A stretch of DNA of 64,000 bases from Parietaria judaica. Its lineage: Eukaryota > Streptophyta > Magnoliopsida > Rosales > Urticaceae. The stretch spans positions 17,512,001 through 17,576,000 of the forward strand of contig OX940869.1 of the NCBI GenBank assembly GCA_954871525.1. The letters run 5' to 3'. How positions within the stretch are numbered: the stretch's first letter is position 1; the number at the start of each line of letters is the position of its first letter. Position numbers and translations under genes: made by a program. This document shows, one piece after another, positions 1 through 10,700 of this stretch. Under the pieces are notes generated by a model, which saw only the letters and a list, made by a program, of their open reading frames with translations, was not told where the DNA came from and made no database searches.

Positions 1-1
1 G

Positions 2-3000
2 TTCCCGGGAAGGAGAGAGGGGGAAGTCGAGGAGCTCAAAGGAAGCAGGGACGCATACCGGATCTGCTACATGATGCATCACAAGTCGATGACTGCCGAG
101 AAGGGAACCAAGCAGACGGAGAAGGGAGAGCCGGCCGGATTATAGCAATTAGCGACGCCCGCCCCAAAGTTTCCCGGGCGGAGTGAAGGGCGGGGGAAGA
201 GCGTCGGTAGCACAGCCAGGGTTCTTAGCACGGAAGACGTCGAGGCTCGGGGCGCCGAAGAAAGAAAGGGATGAGCGCAGATCGAAGGAGTGGAGCGAGT
301 TTGCATCGACGAATCCGATCCTACTCGGACGGTCGGAATAGGCACGGAGCTCGATCCGGATACCAAGGCACAACTAATCAATTTCCTCAAGAGGAACCGG
401 GGGAGTTTCGCTTGGTCTCACGAGGACATGCCAGGGATCGACCCCTCGGTAACAGCTCATCGCCTCAACGCCGACCCAAGGCACAAGCCCGTCGTACAGA
501 AAAGGAGAAAGATGGCCCCCGATAGAAACAAGATCATCAACGACGAGGTGGACAAGCTGCTCTCGATGGGAACCATCCGAGAGGTAAAATATCCCGAATG
601 GCTGGCTAACACAGTCGTCGTAAAGAAGAAGAATGGCAAATGGCGAGTTTGTGTGGACTTCACCGACCTCAACCGAGCCTGCCCGAAGGATAGTTTCCCG
701 ATGCCGCATATAGATCGCCTCGTCGAAGCCACCCACGGCTACGAGCTTCTCAGCTTCATGGATGCGTATTCCGGATACCACCAGATTAGGATGCACCCGG
801 AGGATGAAGAGAAGACCGCCTTCGTCAGCGAGAGAGGCACGTACTGCTACAAAGTCATGCCCTTCGGACTGAAGAACGCCGGAGCGACTTATCAAAGGCT
901 GGTGACCAAGATGTTCCACAAGCAGATCGGGAAGAGCATGGAGGTGTACATTGACGACATGGTCGTCAAATCCCTGAAAGCGGCGGCGCACGTTGAGCAC
1001 CTGGAAGAATGTTTCGAGATTCTAAACCTGCACGGGATGAAGCTGAATCCCACTAAGTGCACCTTCGGTATGTCCTCGGGAAGATTCTTGGGCCACATGG
1101 TCACTCGGCGAGGAGTCGAAGCCGACCCCGAGCAAATCGAGGCAATCAAGAGCATGCCCTCGCCCAAAAATCGAAGAGAGATTCAGAGATTGACCGGGAG
1201 GATTGCTGCTCTAAACCGATTTATCTCGCGATCGGCCGACAAAACCCTTCTTTTCTACGAACTATTAAGGAAGAACAAAAAGTTTGAGTGGACCGAGAAA
1301 TGCGAGGAAGCCTTCTAGGCGCTGAAGTCCTACTTGTCATCGCCGCCCGTTATGACGAAACCAAGACCGGGGGAGCCATTATACTTATACATCGCTGTTT
1401 CTGATCGCGCGATCAGCCAAGTGCTTGTGCGAGAGGAGGATGGGGAGCAGAGGCCAGTCTCCTACATCAGCAGGAAACTCCTTGACGCCGAGACGAGATA
1501 CCCTCAACCCGAGAAACTTGCTCTGGCAGTATACGACGCATCGGAGAGACTGAAGCATCACTTCCAAGCCCACACCATCGTTGTCATGACCAACAGACCC
1601 ATCCGCACTATCATCCACGGCCCGAGCCAGTCGGGAAGGGTCACGAAGTGGTCTATAAAGCTGGGAGCGTACGACATTGAGTACAAGCTTCGGACAAGCC
1701 TCAAGTCTCAAGTGCTCGCAGACTTCCTCATCGAATTGCCAAAGGATCCGGTAGACCCGGGCGACAAAGCCGGCATCTGGAAGCTACAAGTCGATGGATC
1801 CGCTACAGCGCAAGGATCTGGGGTAGGGATCAGGATCACCTCCCCTAGGGGAGACGTGATAGAAAAAGCCTGTCGTCTCGCATATCGCTCCACCAACAAC
1901 GAGTCGGAGTATGAGGCGCTCATCATCGGGATGCAATCATCCTTGGCAATCGGGGCGAAAAACTTGCATGCTTTCTCGGATTCGCAGCTGGTGGTGAAGC
2001 AAGTGAACGGGGAATACGAGAAAAATGACGAACGAATGGAGGCTTACGCAGGAGTGGTCGAGGCTCTATCAAGGAAATTCGACTACTTTAGCCTGACACA
2101 GGTGACGCGGGGAGACAACACTCACGCCGACGCGCTGGCAGGCCTGGGTTCTACGACTGAAATCGGAGAGCTAAGGTCTGTCACGGTAGAAACGGTGGAG
2201 AAACCAAGCATCCGGAGAGAGGAGGGCCCATCAAAGAAGAAAGCTAGAGGAAAGGAAGAAGCCGAGGAGGCAAATGCGGGCGAGGCCAACATAAACGAGA
2301 TCGAAGAAAGCGAGAACGAGGAAGGGGAACGGGGAGTTGTGGATGACGATGAAGCAGAAGATTGGAGGACGCCCCTCCAAAGGTACATCCTTGAAGGAAC
2401 GCTGCCCGAAGACCCGCAAGAATCCCGAAAGATCAAGTCAAAAAGTTCCAGGTACACCGTCCTCGACAATATACTTTACAGAAGAAGCTTCGCCGGTCCC
2501 TACCTAAGATGCCTTGGCAAAAGGGAGGCCGAATACGTCATGTGGGAAATCCATAGTGGGGATTGTGGAAATCACTCTGGCGGGCGATCCTTGCTCAGAA
2601 AGACTAAGCGGCAGGGTTTCTTTTGGGAAACCATTGTCGCTGATTGCATCAACCATGCTAAGAGGTGCGAAAAATGTCAGCGGCACGCGCCAGCAATCAA
2701 CTGCCCGGCCGAAGAACTCTCAGTGGTCTCGGTTCCTTATCCTTTCATGAAGTGGTCGATGGACATCGTCGTCCCTATGCCCGTCGGCCCACGACAGAAG
2801 AGGTTCATGCTCGTCGTCACGGATTTCTTCACCAAATGGACGGAGGCGGAAGCATACGCCAACATCAAGGACTCCGATGTCGAGAGCTACGTTTGGAAGA
2901 ACGTGATTACTCGCTTCGGCTTACCCCGGGAGATAATCGCCGATAACGGGTCCCAGTTCATCTCGAAGAGGTTCGGGGATTTCTGCAAGCGGTGGAGAAT

Positions 3001-3604
3001 AAAGCTCAACACATCGACTCCACGGTACCCCCAAGGCAACGGGAACGCCGAGGCGGTCAACCGAACCATCGTCGACAACATCAAAAGGAGGCTCGGCGAA
3101 AAGAAATGACTGTGGGCGGACGAGCTACCAGGAGTGCTATGGGCTTATTGGACCACCCCCCATTCCGTGACCGGCGAGACGCCTTTCGCCTTGGCCTTCG
3201 GAGTGGAAGCTGTGATCCCAGCAGAGGTTGACATTCCAAGCCTCCGTCGAACGCTGGCCCCTAGCCGCGAAGAGGATAACGAGCAGGGTCTCCTCCATCA
3301 GCTCGACCACATCGACGAGAGGCGTGAGCAAGCAAGCACGCACGTGGCCAACTATCAGAACACGATCGCGCGTTTTTACAACAAGAAAGTGCGCCCAAGA
3401 AGATTCAGAGTCGGGGAAATGGTCCTCCGACGAGTTTTCCAGAATACAGCCGAAGCAAATGCCGGGAAGCTGGGGCAAACCTGGGAAGGCCCTTACATGG
3501 TTACCAATGTCGTCAAACCGGGAGTCTATGAGCTCAAGAATACGGAAGGAGCAAAAGTAATGCGGAGTTGGAACGTTAAACACTTGAAAAAGTTCTACCA
3601 GTAG
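2..3604 (+). pseudogene. pol: gag-pol fragment: RT, RNase H, aRNase H, integrase (Tat gypsy)
   Basis: One reading frame can be followed from base 2 to the TAG after 3601, interrupted by four in-frame stops: TAG 143, TGA 272, TAG 1316 and TGA 3107. It begins in the protease-RT linker. RT covers about 350-1000 and has the catalytic YIDD near 950. RNase H follows at about 1270-1730. A second, archaeal-type RNase H (about 1775-2140) keeps VDGS, the central Glu and SDSQ. Integrase runs from about 2480, with the paired His and CEKC zinc ligands, then the D,D,E core (WSMDIV near 2757, IADNGSQF near 2937, a Glu near 3051) and a C-terminal domain ending at 3604. Such a polyprotein makes cDNA and inserts it. 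This copy cannot yield a full product. There are no frameshifts, so the decay is by point mutation only. Confidence 0.9.
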
Positions 3605-4267
3605 CCCCATCTCACTGATTCATCTTCGTCATTATGATTATAAATCTTATCTTTCTGCCAGTTGGGGAAGTCCCGGCCCTCTCCTGTTCGGGGCCACTTT
3701 TTCTCTTTATCACATGACTTCTATTTTTGAACTGACTCAAATTGTTGCTGCGTATGGCCCTTTATTCTTATCTCAGGCTCGTCAGAAGAAGTAATTGCTA
3801 CATTTCCACACACGCATCGATGAGAGCTTCGATAGCAATTATAAATATACAACGATATACGTATATATACGGCTAAGGGTGCCGAGCAAACCCGGTCCGG
3901 CAATACAGGCCGAGATCCTATTTACGGCTAAGGGTGCCGAGCAAACCCGGTTCGGCAAAACATGTCGAGATCCTATATACGGCTAAGGGTGCCGAGCAAG
4001 CCCGGTCCAGCTAAGAGAGCCGAGAAGAATACATAAAACAAAAAGGAATATATAATATATATGTAAACAGGCAAGCAAGCCCGAAAGGAAGCAAGCAGAA
4101 ACAACCTAAGGGCGCGCAAAGGAAGCCTAGCGAGGAAAGGGAGCGGCTTCATAATCTGACCACGCGAGGAGCCGAAGAAGAAATCACCGACCACGAGCCA
4201 ATCGACGCCGGCTAGTGCCAACCCCCAAGGCAGTTATACTTTATTTTACCAAGTGTATACACTTGAT
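3605..4267 (+). other. 3' spacer between pol and LTR of the first Tat element
   Basis: No coding region is supported here. The spacer holds AT-rich DNA, the 55-bp tandem repeat and purine-rich sequence leading to the polypurine tract. Many Tat elements carry an extra antisense ORF at this position. This copy is too short for one, so it was lost or never present. Confidence 0.6.
3866..4022 (+). repeat. 55-bp tandem repeat, 3 copies
   Basis: Three head-to-tail units share the core GGCTAAGGGTGCCGAGCAA, at 3871, 3925 and 3981 (spacing 54 and 56 bp). Each ends in a variant of CGAGATCCTAT. The position just after pol matches the arrays in the other two Tat elements of this window, but the unit sequence is unrelated. 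Confidence 0.9.
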
Positions 4268-4283
4268 AAAATGGGGGACTAAC
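4268..4283 (+). promoter_or_regulatory. polypurine tract of first Tat element
   Basis: AAAATGGGGGACTAAC lies directly before the LTR start TGTTAAGG. It fits the primer site for plus-strand DNA synthesis. The other Tat elements here show the same arrangement: a G-run, a few bases, then TGTT. Confidence 0.6.
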
Positions 4284-5077
4284 TGTTAAGGTCGGATTTG
4301 GTCAAATCCATCCTCAACACAACTCGTGTCGTTTTGTCCATAAACGACATGAGGGAGGCGAGGAAGTTCATCGGCGAAGAGAAAGTTATCCCCGAGGAAG
4401 GACATCCCCGAGGAGGAATACCCCGAGGAGGTTCATCAGCGAGGGGACGCACCCACGCGAGCAAGCGGGTCGCGATGAAGCGTCCCATCACGACTCGACG
4501 AGGAATTTCGTCATGATGATCATGCAGAGCCCGATGACAGCCGAAGAGACGTGCATTTAATGAAGCCGACCTACTCACTCGATGAGAGCGTCAGCGACGG
4601 AGGCCTGCAAAGCCGAATGACGGCTGACGAGACGCGCATTTAATGCGGCGCACCTACCCATTACGGCAGCATGCTCGGAGGTGACATAAAGTGAGGATAA
4701 ACCCCGCTTCCTTCAAATCACGTCAGAGAGTGATGATTAAAGAGGAAAAAGGCGGGAAAAATAGAGCAGGAAGGCATTGTAAACTCTATAAAAGGCAAGA
4801 TAAGCCTCATATGTAGGGGTTGGTGGTTCGAACAAAAGGGAGAGAAAAAAGACTCAGCAAAGGCAAGAAAAAGAGATCTTGTAATAGAAAGGGGCCTCAG
4901 AAAGAGAATTATCTGAAGCTCATGATCCTTCATCTGTCCAGCTATTTAACGGAAGAAAACCGAGCTCATTTCGGAAATCATAATAAAACAGAGATACTCA
5001 TCATTTGCTGTCATTTTATTTATTATTTGATGATTGTCTTTGTGACTGGAAAAGGGTGGTGAAAAACCCCCTTTACA
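4284..5077 (+). repeat. 3' LTR of first Tat element
   Basis: The LTR starts TGTTAAGG after a purine tract and is taken to end at ...TTTACA, where LRR-protein sequence begins. It contains a TATA box, short CCCGAGGAGG repeats near 4395-4435, and an imperfect duplication around GCATTTAATG (near 4551 and 4636). There is no second LTR in the window to fix the right end exactly. Confidence 0.65.
4787..4794 (+). promoter_or_regulatory. LTR TATA box
   Basis: TATAAAAG in the second half of the LTR is the likely core promoter element; transcription would start about 30 bp downstream. Confidence 0.55.
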
Positions 5078-5344
5078 ATATTCCACAACCATTTGGGAAT
5101 ATTCCCACCTATTCGGTTGTGGTTGAGGTCAAGTACCTCGAGTCTTTTTTGGTGCCTAAGAAATTTTGGGAATTCAATTAAATTGCAAGAGCTAAGCGTC
5201 AACCAAATGCATTGTGGAATTGTCTCGTTTACGTTTGGCTTAATTATGACCGACAATCTATTGAGGTCTAGTTGAAGAAGGGTGAGATTTTTCAACCCAA
5301 AAAACAAGCCAAGATCAACTTCTCCACTTAGATAACTCCCACTT
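5078..5344 (-). pseudogene. LRR receptor-like protein gene fragment
   Basis: The minus strand reads as about 89 residues of leucine-rich repeats with no stop. It shows the plant extracellular LRR pattern: FFGLKNLTLLQLDLN, LSSCNLIEFPKFLR, LEVLDLNHNRIGGNIP, KWLWN. The LSSCNL..FP.FL and IP.W.WN signatures are typical of receptor-like proteins (Cf/RLP type), which sit at the plasma membrane and sense pathogens or development signals. Signal peptide, remaining repeats, transmembrane segment and tail are all absent. The fragment is bounded on one side by a Tat LTR and on the other by a truncated copia LTR, so it is a remnant of a disrupted or transduced host gene, not a working locus. Confidence 0.75.
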
Positions 5345-7089
5345 GTCTTCCGATGTATCCTCCGGGATTACGTCGCTGAGATAACCTCTAAATCCTAAAA
5401 GCAAAATCCCGGGAAGAATTTTCCCTGTGATTTTCGCAGGAACTGAAAGAGGGCGAGAGAAAACGATTTTTCTGAAGTCTAATGAATGTGTTGTAGGGTT
5501 CTAGGGCTCCGTTAATTATAGGCAACTGCCCCAACCACTTTGGAGAGATTCTCTCAACCAATTTAGAGATATTCACTCAAAGATTTGATGTAATTATTAA
5601 ATCAAATAAAGAATAAATCCAAAAATAAATCTTTTGAGAAAATATTATATAAGATTTAATAAATAATATCTTATATTATTTTCAAGATTAAAAACACAAA
5701 TCGCATAATAATTCGAAAATCAGTATGATTATTTTTCTAATTAAATATTCCAAAAATTAAATCCAATATTTAATTTTCTCTCAAATTCGCAGGTTAAATA
5801 ATGACTATTTCGACCTTAACCGAAAAACTGTTTTGACCATAACTCTCAAACCGTACAACAAAATGCCACGATTCAAAATGGAAAATATACAGAATTTGAT
5901 TTCCCATAATCCTAAAATTATCCAGGGATCAAATTCAATTATCAATTTTTCACATTCCCGACCAGTACCAAAAACTTTAGTACTTTTGCTACTTTTAAGG
6001 TAATCAGTGAATTCGTGACAACAATCACGAATCACTCTTGATTGGATCTATTCAATGTTTAATTTGTATATTAAACATAATTGCAGTGCCATCCTTGTGG
6101 AGCGATAAAGGGGACAAATGGACAACACACCCGAGTTACGGTGAAAGTGTAGAACTTTCACCAACTTCAGTAACGTTCCACTATAGCGCGAAGCTGAACT
6201 CTTAAGTGTGTTTAGATTTTATCTTCCTGACCACAGGCGTCCATTGATACAATCAGATGATTATATGAAGAAGGTTTTCGTATTATTATAATTCTTGCAA
6301 AAGGGTAAATTTATAATTATTGTTCTTCCCTTTTGACGACACTACCTTAATCTATGATTATTGCAAACTACTCACTTATCGAGTTATGAAGCCGTAAGCT
6401 GCGCATGAGTACTTATTTGTTTCCCACAAATCATAATAAGGAAATCATAAACTTGTTATCCCTATCTGCAATATGCAGTTTGTCACGGTCAACCTTCCGA
6501 TCTCAAAATAATAGTGTTGGGAATACTCGATTTCAAACTAAAACGATTAAATCAAAGATCGTTTAAGTTCAACCACACAAACTCATATTACATCACTATA
6601 TCAACCGATTTCATTTGATCATCACAGCGTGCTTATCGTACTTTCATCAGTGACGAACTTAAATGATGATTTCAGATATAAGTCTCATTATGTCAAATAT
6701 GAAGATACTTCATACATGATGAACTTAACAGTGTACGGACAACACTATGACCCAGTAATAGGTCACCACATGTATGTGATCTATTGAGTTCACCAATAGT
6801 CGTTCTCGATGGGAAGTTCCCACTTCCGATCTAGACTATGGAACAATTTTAAGTTCTTTATTTATGTTAGTCAAACCTCCTCACATAGACTCAATGTGAT
6901 GACTTAACATAAATGCAAAGTTAACGAACTAAAGATCAAGTATTCAATTTGATATGTATATCTATAATCTGCAGATAACTACATAAGATTAACATTAATA
7001 AGAACCTTTCATTCCTAGGTAAACGACCATAATCTTATACAAGCAGGATTAGCATCTGAATAGAGGGCATATACAGAATATGTCTAACA
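5345..7089 (-). repeat. copia-type LTR piece A (downstream LTR, minus strand)
   Basis: The right end TCTAACA at 7089 is the reverse complement of an LTR start TGTTAGACATATTCTG. The sequence near 5349-5375 matches piece B at 8697-8725 (CTTCCRATGTATCCTCCGG). The rest matches piece C (35018-36504) at perhaps 70 percent by eye, including the block TAGTACTTTTGCTACTTT. It is cut at about 5345 by the LRR fragment. No good purine tract is visible next to 7089, so the internal edge may be a deletion junction. Confidence 0.65.
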
Positions 7090-8260
7090 CATTGGTTGTT
7101 ATCATATACCGGGTATACTAAGAACCTACAATAAAATCACAAGACAATTGCGGTAGTGATAGACTAAGGACATGTTCTCCAGGTAGATGGGAGGGGTTGT
7201 CTCAACCGATCACCCAGAATTAAATGGTAACCGGCTCCACTTTTGATTCCCTCTTCGTAAGACAAGAACACATCCCTAAATTTTTTCTGTAATTGACTAG
7301 TGAAGTTATTTATTGATTAATTATCTATTACTATTTCTCAATTATAATTACCCATTAAATCCCAATTGTACATAACAACTATGTACAATTAATCACATTA
7401 TGAATTAAGTTTAAACAAATTAATTAATCCTTGATTTTATTTTTCTCGAATTAGGGTATAAAAATTAAAAAATTAAAATTAAAAATTAATTTTGAAATCA
7501 TTATTTTCGGATTTTGGGTGAAATTAAAATAAAATATTTTTTTAACCCGAACTAATTAAAAATAAAAATCAGATTAGAAATTAAATTAATTTAATTTAAA
7601 ACATAAAATAAAATTAATTTTAATTGGGCTTGGGGCGTCATGGCTAGTCCGCGGAGCGGACCAACTCAGCACGCTCATTGCCCAGCCCGTGGGCTAAATT
7701 GTGAGCCAAAAGCCCAACCTGTCACGCGAACCAGGCCACGCCCAGCCCATTCGTGCTATCGCCTGATCCGACCCAGGCTAGATCGCGCGCGAGGGAAGGA
7801 CAAGCCTAGTGGGCCTTGCGTCTCGCATCTCGCGGTTCGCTGGCGCCCTAGAGCTTCCTGACAGCGGCGCTGCTCTTCTGGTATGAGCTCTGGTGCGAGT
7901 GGGACATCCCGGGCAGCGTTCTGCCTCAACCATATGGTGCGCCACAGCGCTGGCCGCGCACTAGAGGCTTCCCGAGCAAGTTATCCATCAGGCGTGCGTG
8001 TCCCGTGGCGTGACGTGGCTTCCCCGGACATCTCTGCACTGAGCAGTCCTCAGCCCAAGCGTTCCCAATTCATGATTTCGGGTTTGACTCGGTCAAACCC
8101 AAATCGTTTTAATTCTAATTTTAAATTAAAATTAAAAAACAGAATATACAAAATTATTATTTTAATAAAAAATAATAATAAAAATTTTCCCTGAAATCAA
8201 TTTTAGAATTAATTTTATATTATCCAAAAAATCGCAAAAAATTAATTTTAGGATCCGAGA
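7090..8260 (-). other. leader of the minus-strand copia-related element, with GC-rich island
   Basis: No coding region is supported. The outer parts are very AT-rich. About 7626-8090 is a sharply bounded GC-rich island full of GCCC/GGGC blocks. ORFs in the island (for example 7640-7861, 7883-8194) resemble nothing I know and are probably compositional. An island in the same place, between PBS and pol, is found in the full-length copia element. Confidence 0.6.
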
Positions 8261-8272
8261 GCTCTGATACCA
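8261..8272 (-). promoter_or_regulatory. primer binding site for initiator Met-tRNA (minus strand)
   Basis: The plus strand reads GCTCTGATACCA, the reverse complement of TGGTATCAGAGC, the plant copia site matching the 3' end of initiator methionine tRNA. It lies two bases from the LTR edge at 8275, which fixes the element's orientation. Confidence 0.9.
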
Positions 8273-8274
8273 AT

Positions 8275-8841
8275 TGTTGGTTTCAGTATCGGTCTAAACC
8301 GACCCAAACCCGAGTTTTGAAAATTGCATAAGAATAATTCTTGTCGATTGCGTAAACGCATAGGGTAACCCTTTTAAAAATATTTAAACAAGGAGCAGAG
8401 TCTCGTACCAAAGTTCTCTATTACCCTATACGGTTTACATAACACCAAAAATTAATTGTTTAGGTCCAGGATCTTTATTAGTTCGATTTTTATCAACAAA
8501 AATTAATTCATTAGCTTATGTGAAAATCAATTTCGGGTTTGAGAAAATAGACAATTTTCAAATCAATAAATACATACACATACCTGCGAATCCGGTTTTA
8601 CTGCGTACTCTGAACTGTGAGTCTGAAATTGCTTTCTGCGAATCCGTGCTCCTCCTTTTAGCGAATTTTTGTGTCCCGAATTCTCTCAATAGTCTTCCAA
8701 TGTATCCTCCGGAGCTACACCGCTTGGATGTGTGGTCTCCAAGGATGATCATGAAACCTTCAAAGCTGAACCGAGATCGTGCCTGACCCTAATGGTCGAA
8801 ATTACAGAGAGAGAGGGAGAAAGAGAGGTATGCGAATACAC
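8275..8841 (-). repeat. copia-type LTR piece B (upstream LTR, minus strand, truncated)
   Basis: It starts TGTTGGTTTC directly after the PBS and corresponds to the R/U5 end of the LTR read from the minus strand. It overlaps LTR piece A only over about 150 bp (8693-8841). It stops where the CCGCGG-motif DNA begins with CACTAACCG, so the outer part of this LTR is missing or lies on the far side of that DNA (piece C). Confidence 0.65.
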
Positions 8842-9198
8842 CACTAACCGTAACCGCGGCTGAATTTTTTCAAGGCCGCGGCTTTCACCCTTTTACCACG
8901 TCTTCAAGGCGTGGTTTGAAAATTCGTGGTTTCAAAATGAAACTATACCTCGGCCATAAAAGAGAAAATCCGCGGCTTGATTCTTTTACCACTACGTCTT
9001 CAAAACATTGACTAATCTTTGACAATTAACTTTTCCACGGCGATTAATTTATCAGATTACCGCAGCTTAGTCTAAATAAATAACGATTCCAGGATGTTGG
9101 CTTAAATTGCTCAAAACCTAGGTTTAGCCGCAGCTTTATAAAAGAAATAACGCAGCAATAAGATGTAAATACTCAAGGCTACCATTTAAATAATAAAA
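8842..9198. repeat. CCGCGG-motif cluster 1
   Basis: AT-rich DNA with exact CCGCGG at about 8855, 8877 and 8972 plus decayed forms (CCTCGGCC, CCGCAGC). No coding region. It continues on the far side of the nested Tat element at 19908. Confidence 0.6.
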
Positions 9199-9203
9199 CT
9201 ATT
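9199..9203. other. target site duplication CTATT (left)
   Basis: These five bases immediately precede the 5' LTR (TGTTATG) and match 19903-19907 directly after the 3' LTR. Confidence 0.8.
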
Positions 9204-10616
9204 TGTTATGTACATTTTTCGTAACATATAAAAATTGGGCCCATTTTGGCAAAAGTCAAAGCCCATTAAGAAAAGTCAAGGCCCATCACCAAATCCAAAG
9301 ACCCGGGGCCGCAAACTAAGACATTGGCGAGGCCCGGGGTCAAAGAGGCTACAAGGAGATGAGGCGACAAGCCAACGAGGCGACGAGGAGACAAGCCGAC
9401 AAGGCGACGAGGCGACCAGCCCCCTCGTCATAACTTGACGAGGGCATAACTTGTAATTAATCCACACGACGAGGAGATCTGAGACCACGAAGATCTCCGG
9501 GAAATTCTCTGGATTCCCCCGGACTCAACATACAGACTCGCGGACAACCGGAAGACATCAAAGACGAAGAGAAAAGCATTGACGACCCTTATTGCAAGGC
9601 TAGGGGCCTCGACAACCCCCTGTAGCAGGGGAGAAATTCGCAGGCCCCTAGAGGTGCAATTTAAGGGAATTGGTTTTCCTATAAATAGGAGCCCTCCCTC
9701 CCCCCCCCCCCCCCCCCCTTTTTCCACACTCACTCATAGCTTCATCCACTCCTACAGGAGGAAGGACTTGAATAAGAGCTGAGATCGTTCTAGAAGAAGA
9801 GTCTTAGCCTCGACAAAGAGAAGTTGTTCGACGAGTCAACGAAGGAGCTTCCCTCGTCGGGAAAAGGCCCCTCGCCAGACGAGGCCACCTGCCCCGACAA
9901 GGTCGACAAAGGAAGGAGCTTCTGTTGTCGAGATAAGGCCCCTCGCCAGACAAGGAGCATCCCTTAACAGGTTAGGCGCCCTTGCCAACCACGACAAGGT
10001 CGACAAGGAGCATCCCTCGTCAGGTTAAGGCCCTCACCACAGCGAGCTCGTCAACACCAACGAGGTCGACAAAGAACACATCACACCAGTAATACCCATC
10101 CATCCGGCCAAAGGTCACCCCTGCGCCGCCAACATTGGCACTTCCGACGATTCAAACCACATCGTCATTCACTCGCCGTTTATCACTAACCCCGAACTAC
10201 GTGGGACCTGATTATCTTAAACTGAGATACGTAGGCAGCCTCGCCCAACCATAAGCGACGGGGCACGGGCCTATTCTACCCTTTTTTGCAGGTCCTCCCT
10301 CGCCGTAGGAGCTCGCCAAGGAAGGAGATTCACAAAGAATCATCAAGACCAGCTCGGAGCTTCATCAAGACCGGAGGTCGGCTAGACAAGGACTCTGCCC
10401 AGACGAGGAGCTTCGCCGTAATCCGGACTTCGCCACCACGAGGGAAGTTCACCGAGGATCGCCAAGGACAGCCCGGAGATTCATCCAAGACGACGGATTC
10501 GCCTCAAGCTTTGACGATCTTTAGTCAACCCGCGTTGACTCAGCATTCGATTATCCTTGTGTTCAGCGGGTCACTCTCGGGACCCGAACCTTGGATCTGA
10601 CTCTAAGTTAAAGCCA
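9204..10616 (+). repeat. 5' LTR of non-autonomous Tat element (3' tip missing)
   Basis: It starts TGTTATGTACATTTTTCG and matches the 3' LTR through CTAAGTTAAAGCCA (10616). There the two copies diverge: the 3' LTR runs on another 18 bases to end ...CATTAACA. The final bases of this LTR, and the PBS that should follow, appear to be deleted. It contains GAGGCGACAAGCC-type short repeats near 9360-9420 and a C-run at about 9700-9718 that the 3' copy lacks. Confidence 0.82.
9680..9687 (+). promoter_or_regulatory. LTR TATA box
   Basis: TATAAATA, followed by a pyrimidine run. The 3' LTR has the same box at 18954. Confidence 0.6.
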
Positions 10617-10700
10617 TAAGGAGGGGTAGCCCGAGAACAAGCCTCGAGACCCTACCAACATTCATCAGAAGATCTAGGAGCACATCGATCGCCATTCGAC

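Larger units (their letters stand above)
1..5077 (+). mobile_element. Ty3/gypsy LTR retrotransposon, Tat type, 3' part
   Basis: This is the 3' portion of an LTR retrotransposon whose 5' LTR, gag and protease lie before the window. The order protease-RT linker, RT, RNase H, a second archaeal-type RNase H, integrase is characteristic of the plant Tat lineage (Ogre/Retand relatives). A spacer with a 55-bp tandem repeat, a purine tract and one LTR follow. With no 5' LTR in view, the right end is set by the TG...CA rule and by the point where LRR-protein sequence begins, and could be off by about 20 bp. Confidence 0.88.
5345..8841 (-). mobile_element. Ty1/copia-related element without coding region, minus strand
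   Basis: Read on the minus strand this shows LTR (8841-8275), PBS (8272-8261), leader (8260-7090) and LTR (7089-5345). Its leader stretch near 7145-7260 clearly matches the reverse complement of the leader of the full-length copia element (about 41030-41145), which places it in a related family. The internal region is only about 1.2 kb and has no gag or pol. Both LTRs are truncated at their outer sides. Either pol was deleted or this is a LARD-like non-autonomous form. Confidence 0.72.

Noticed and set aside
374..1000. 208-aa minus-strand ORF
   Set aside because: Shadow of the reverse transcriptase frame on the opposite strand.
4298..4516. 72-aa ORF in the first LTR
   Set aside because: Lies in LTR U3 over short CCCGAGGAGG repeats. 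No homology.
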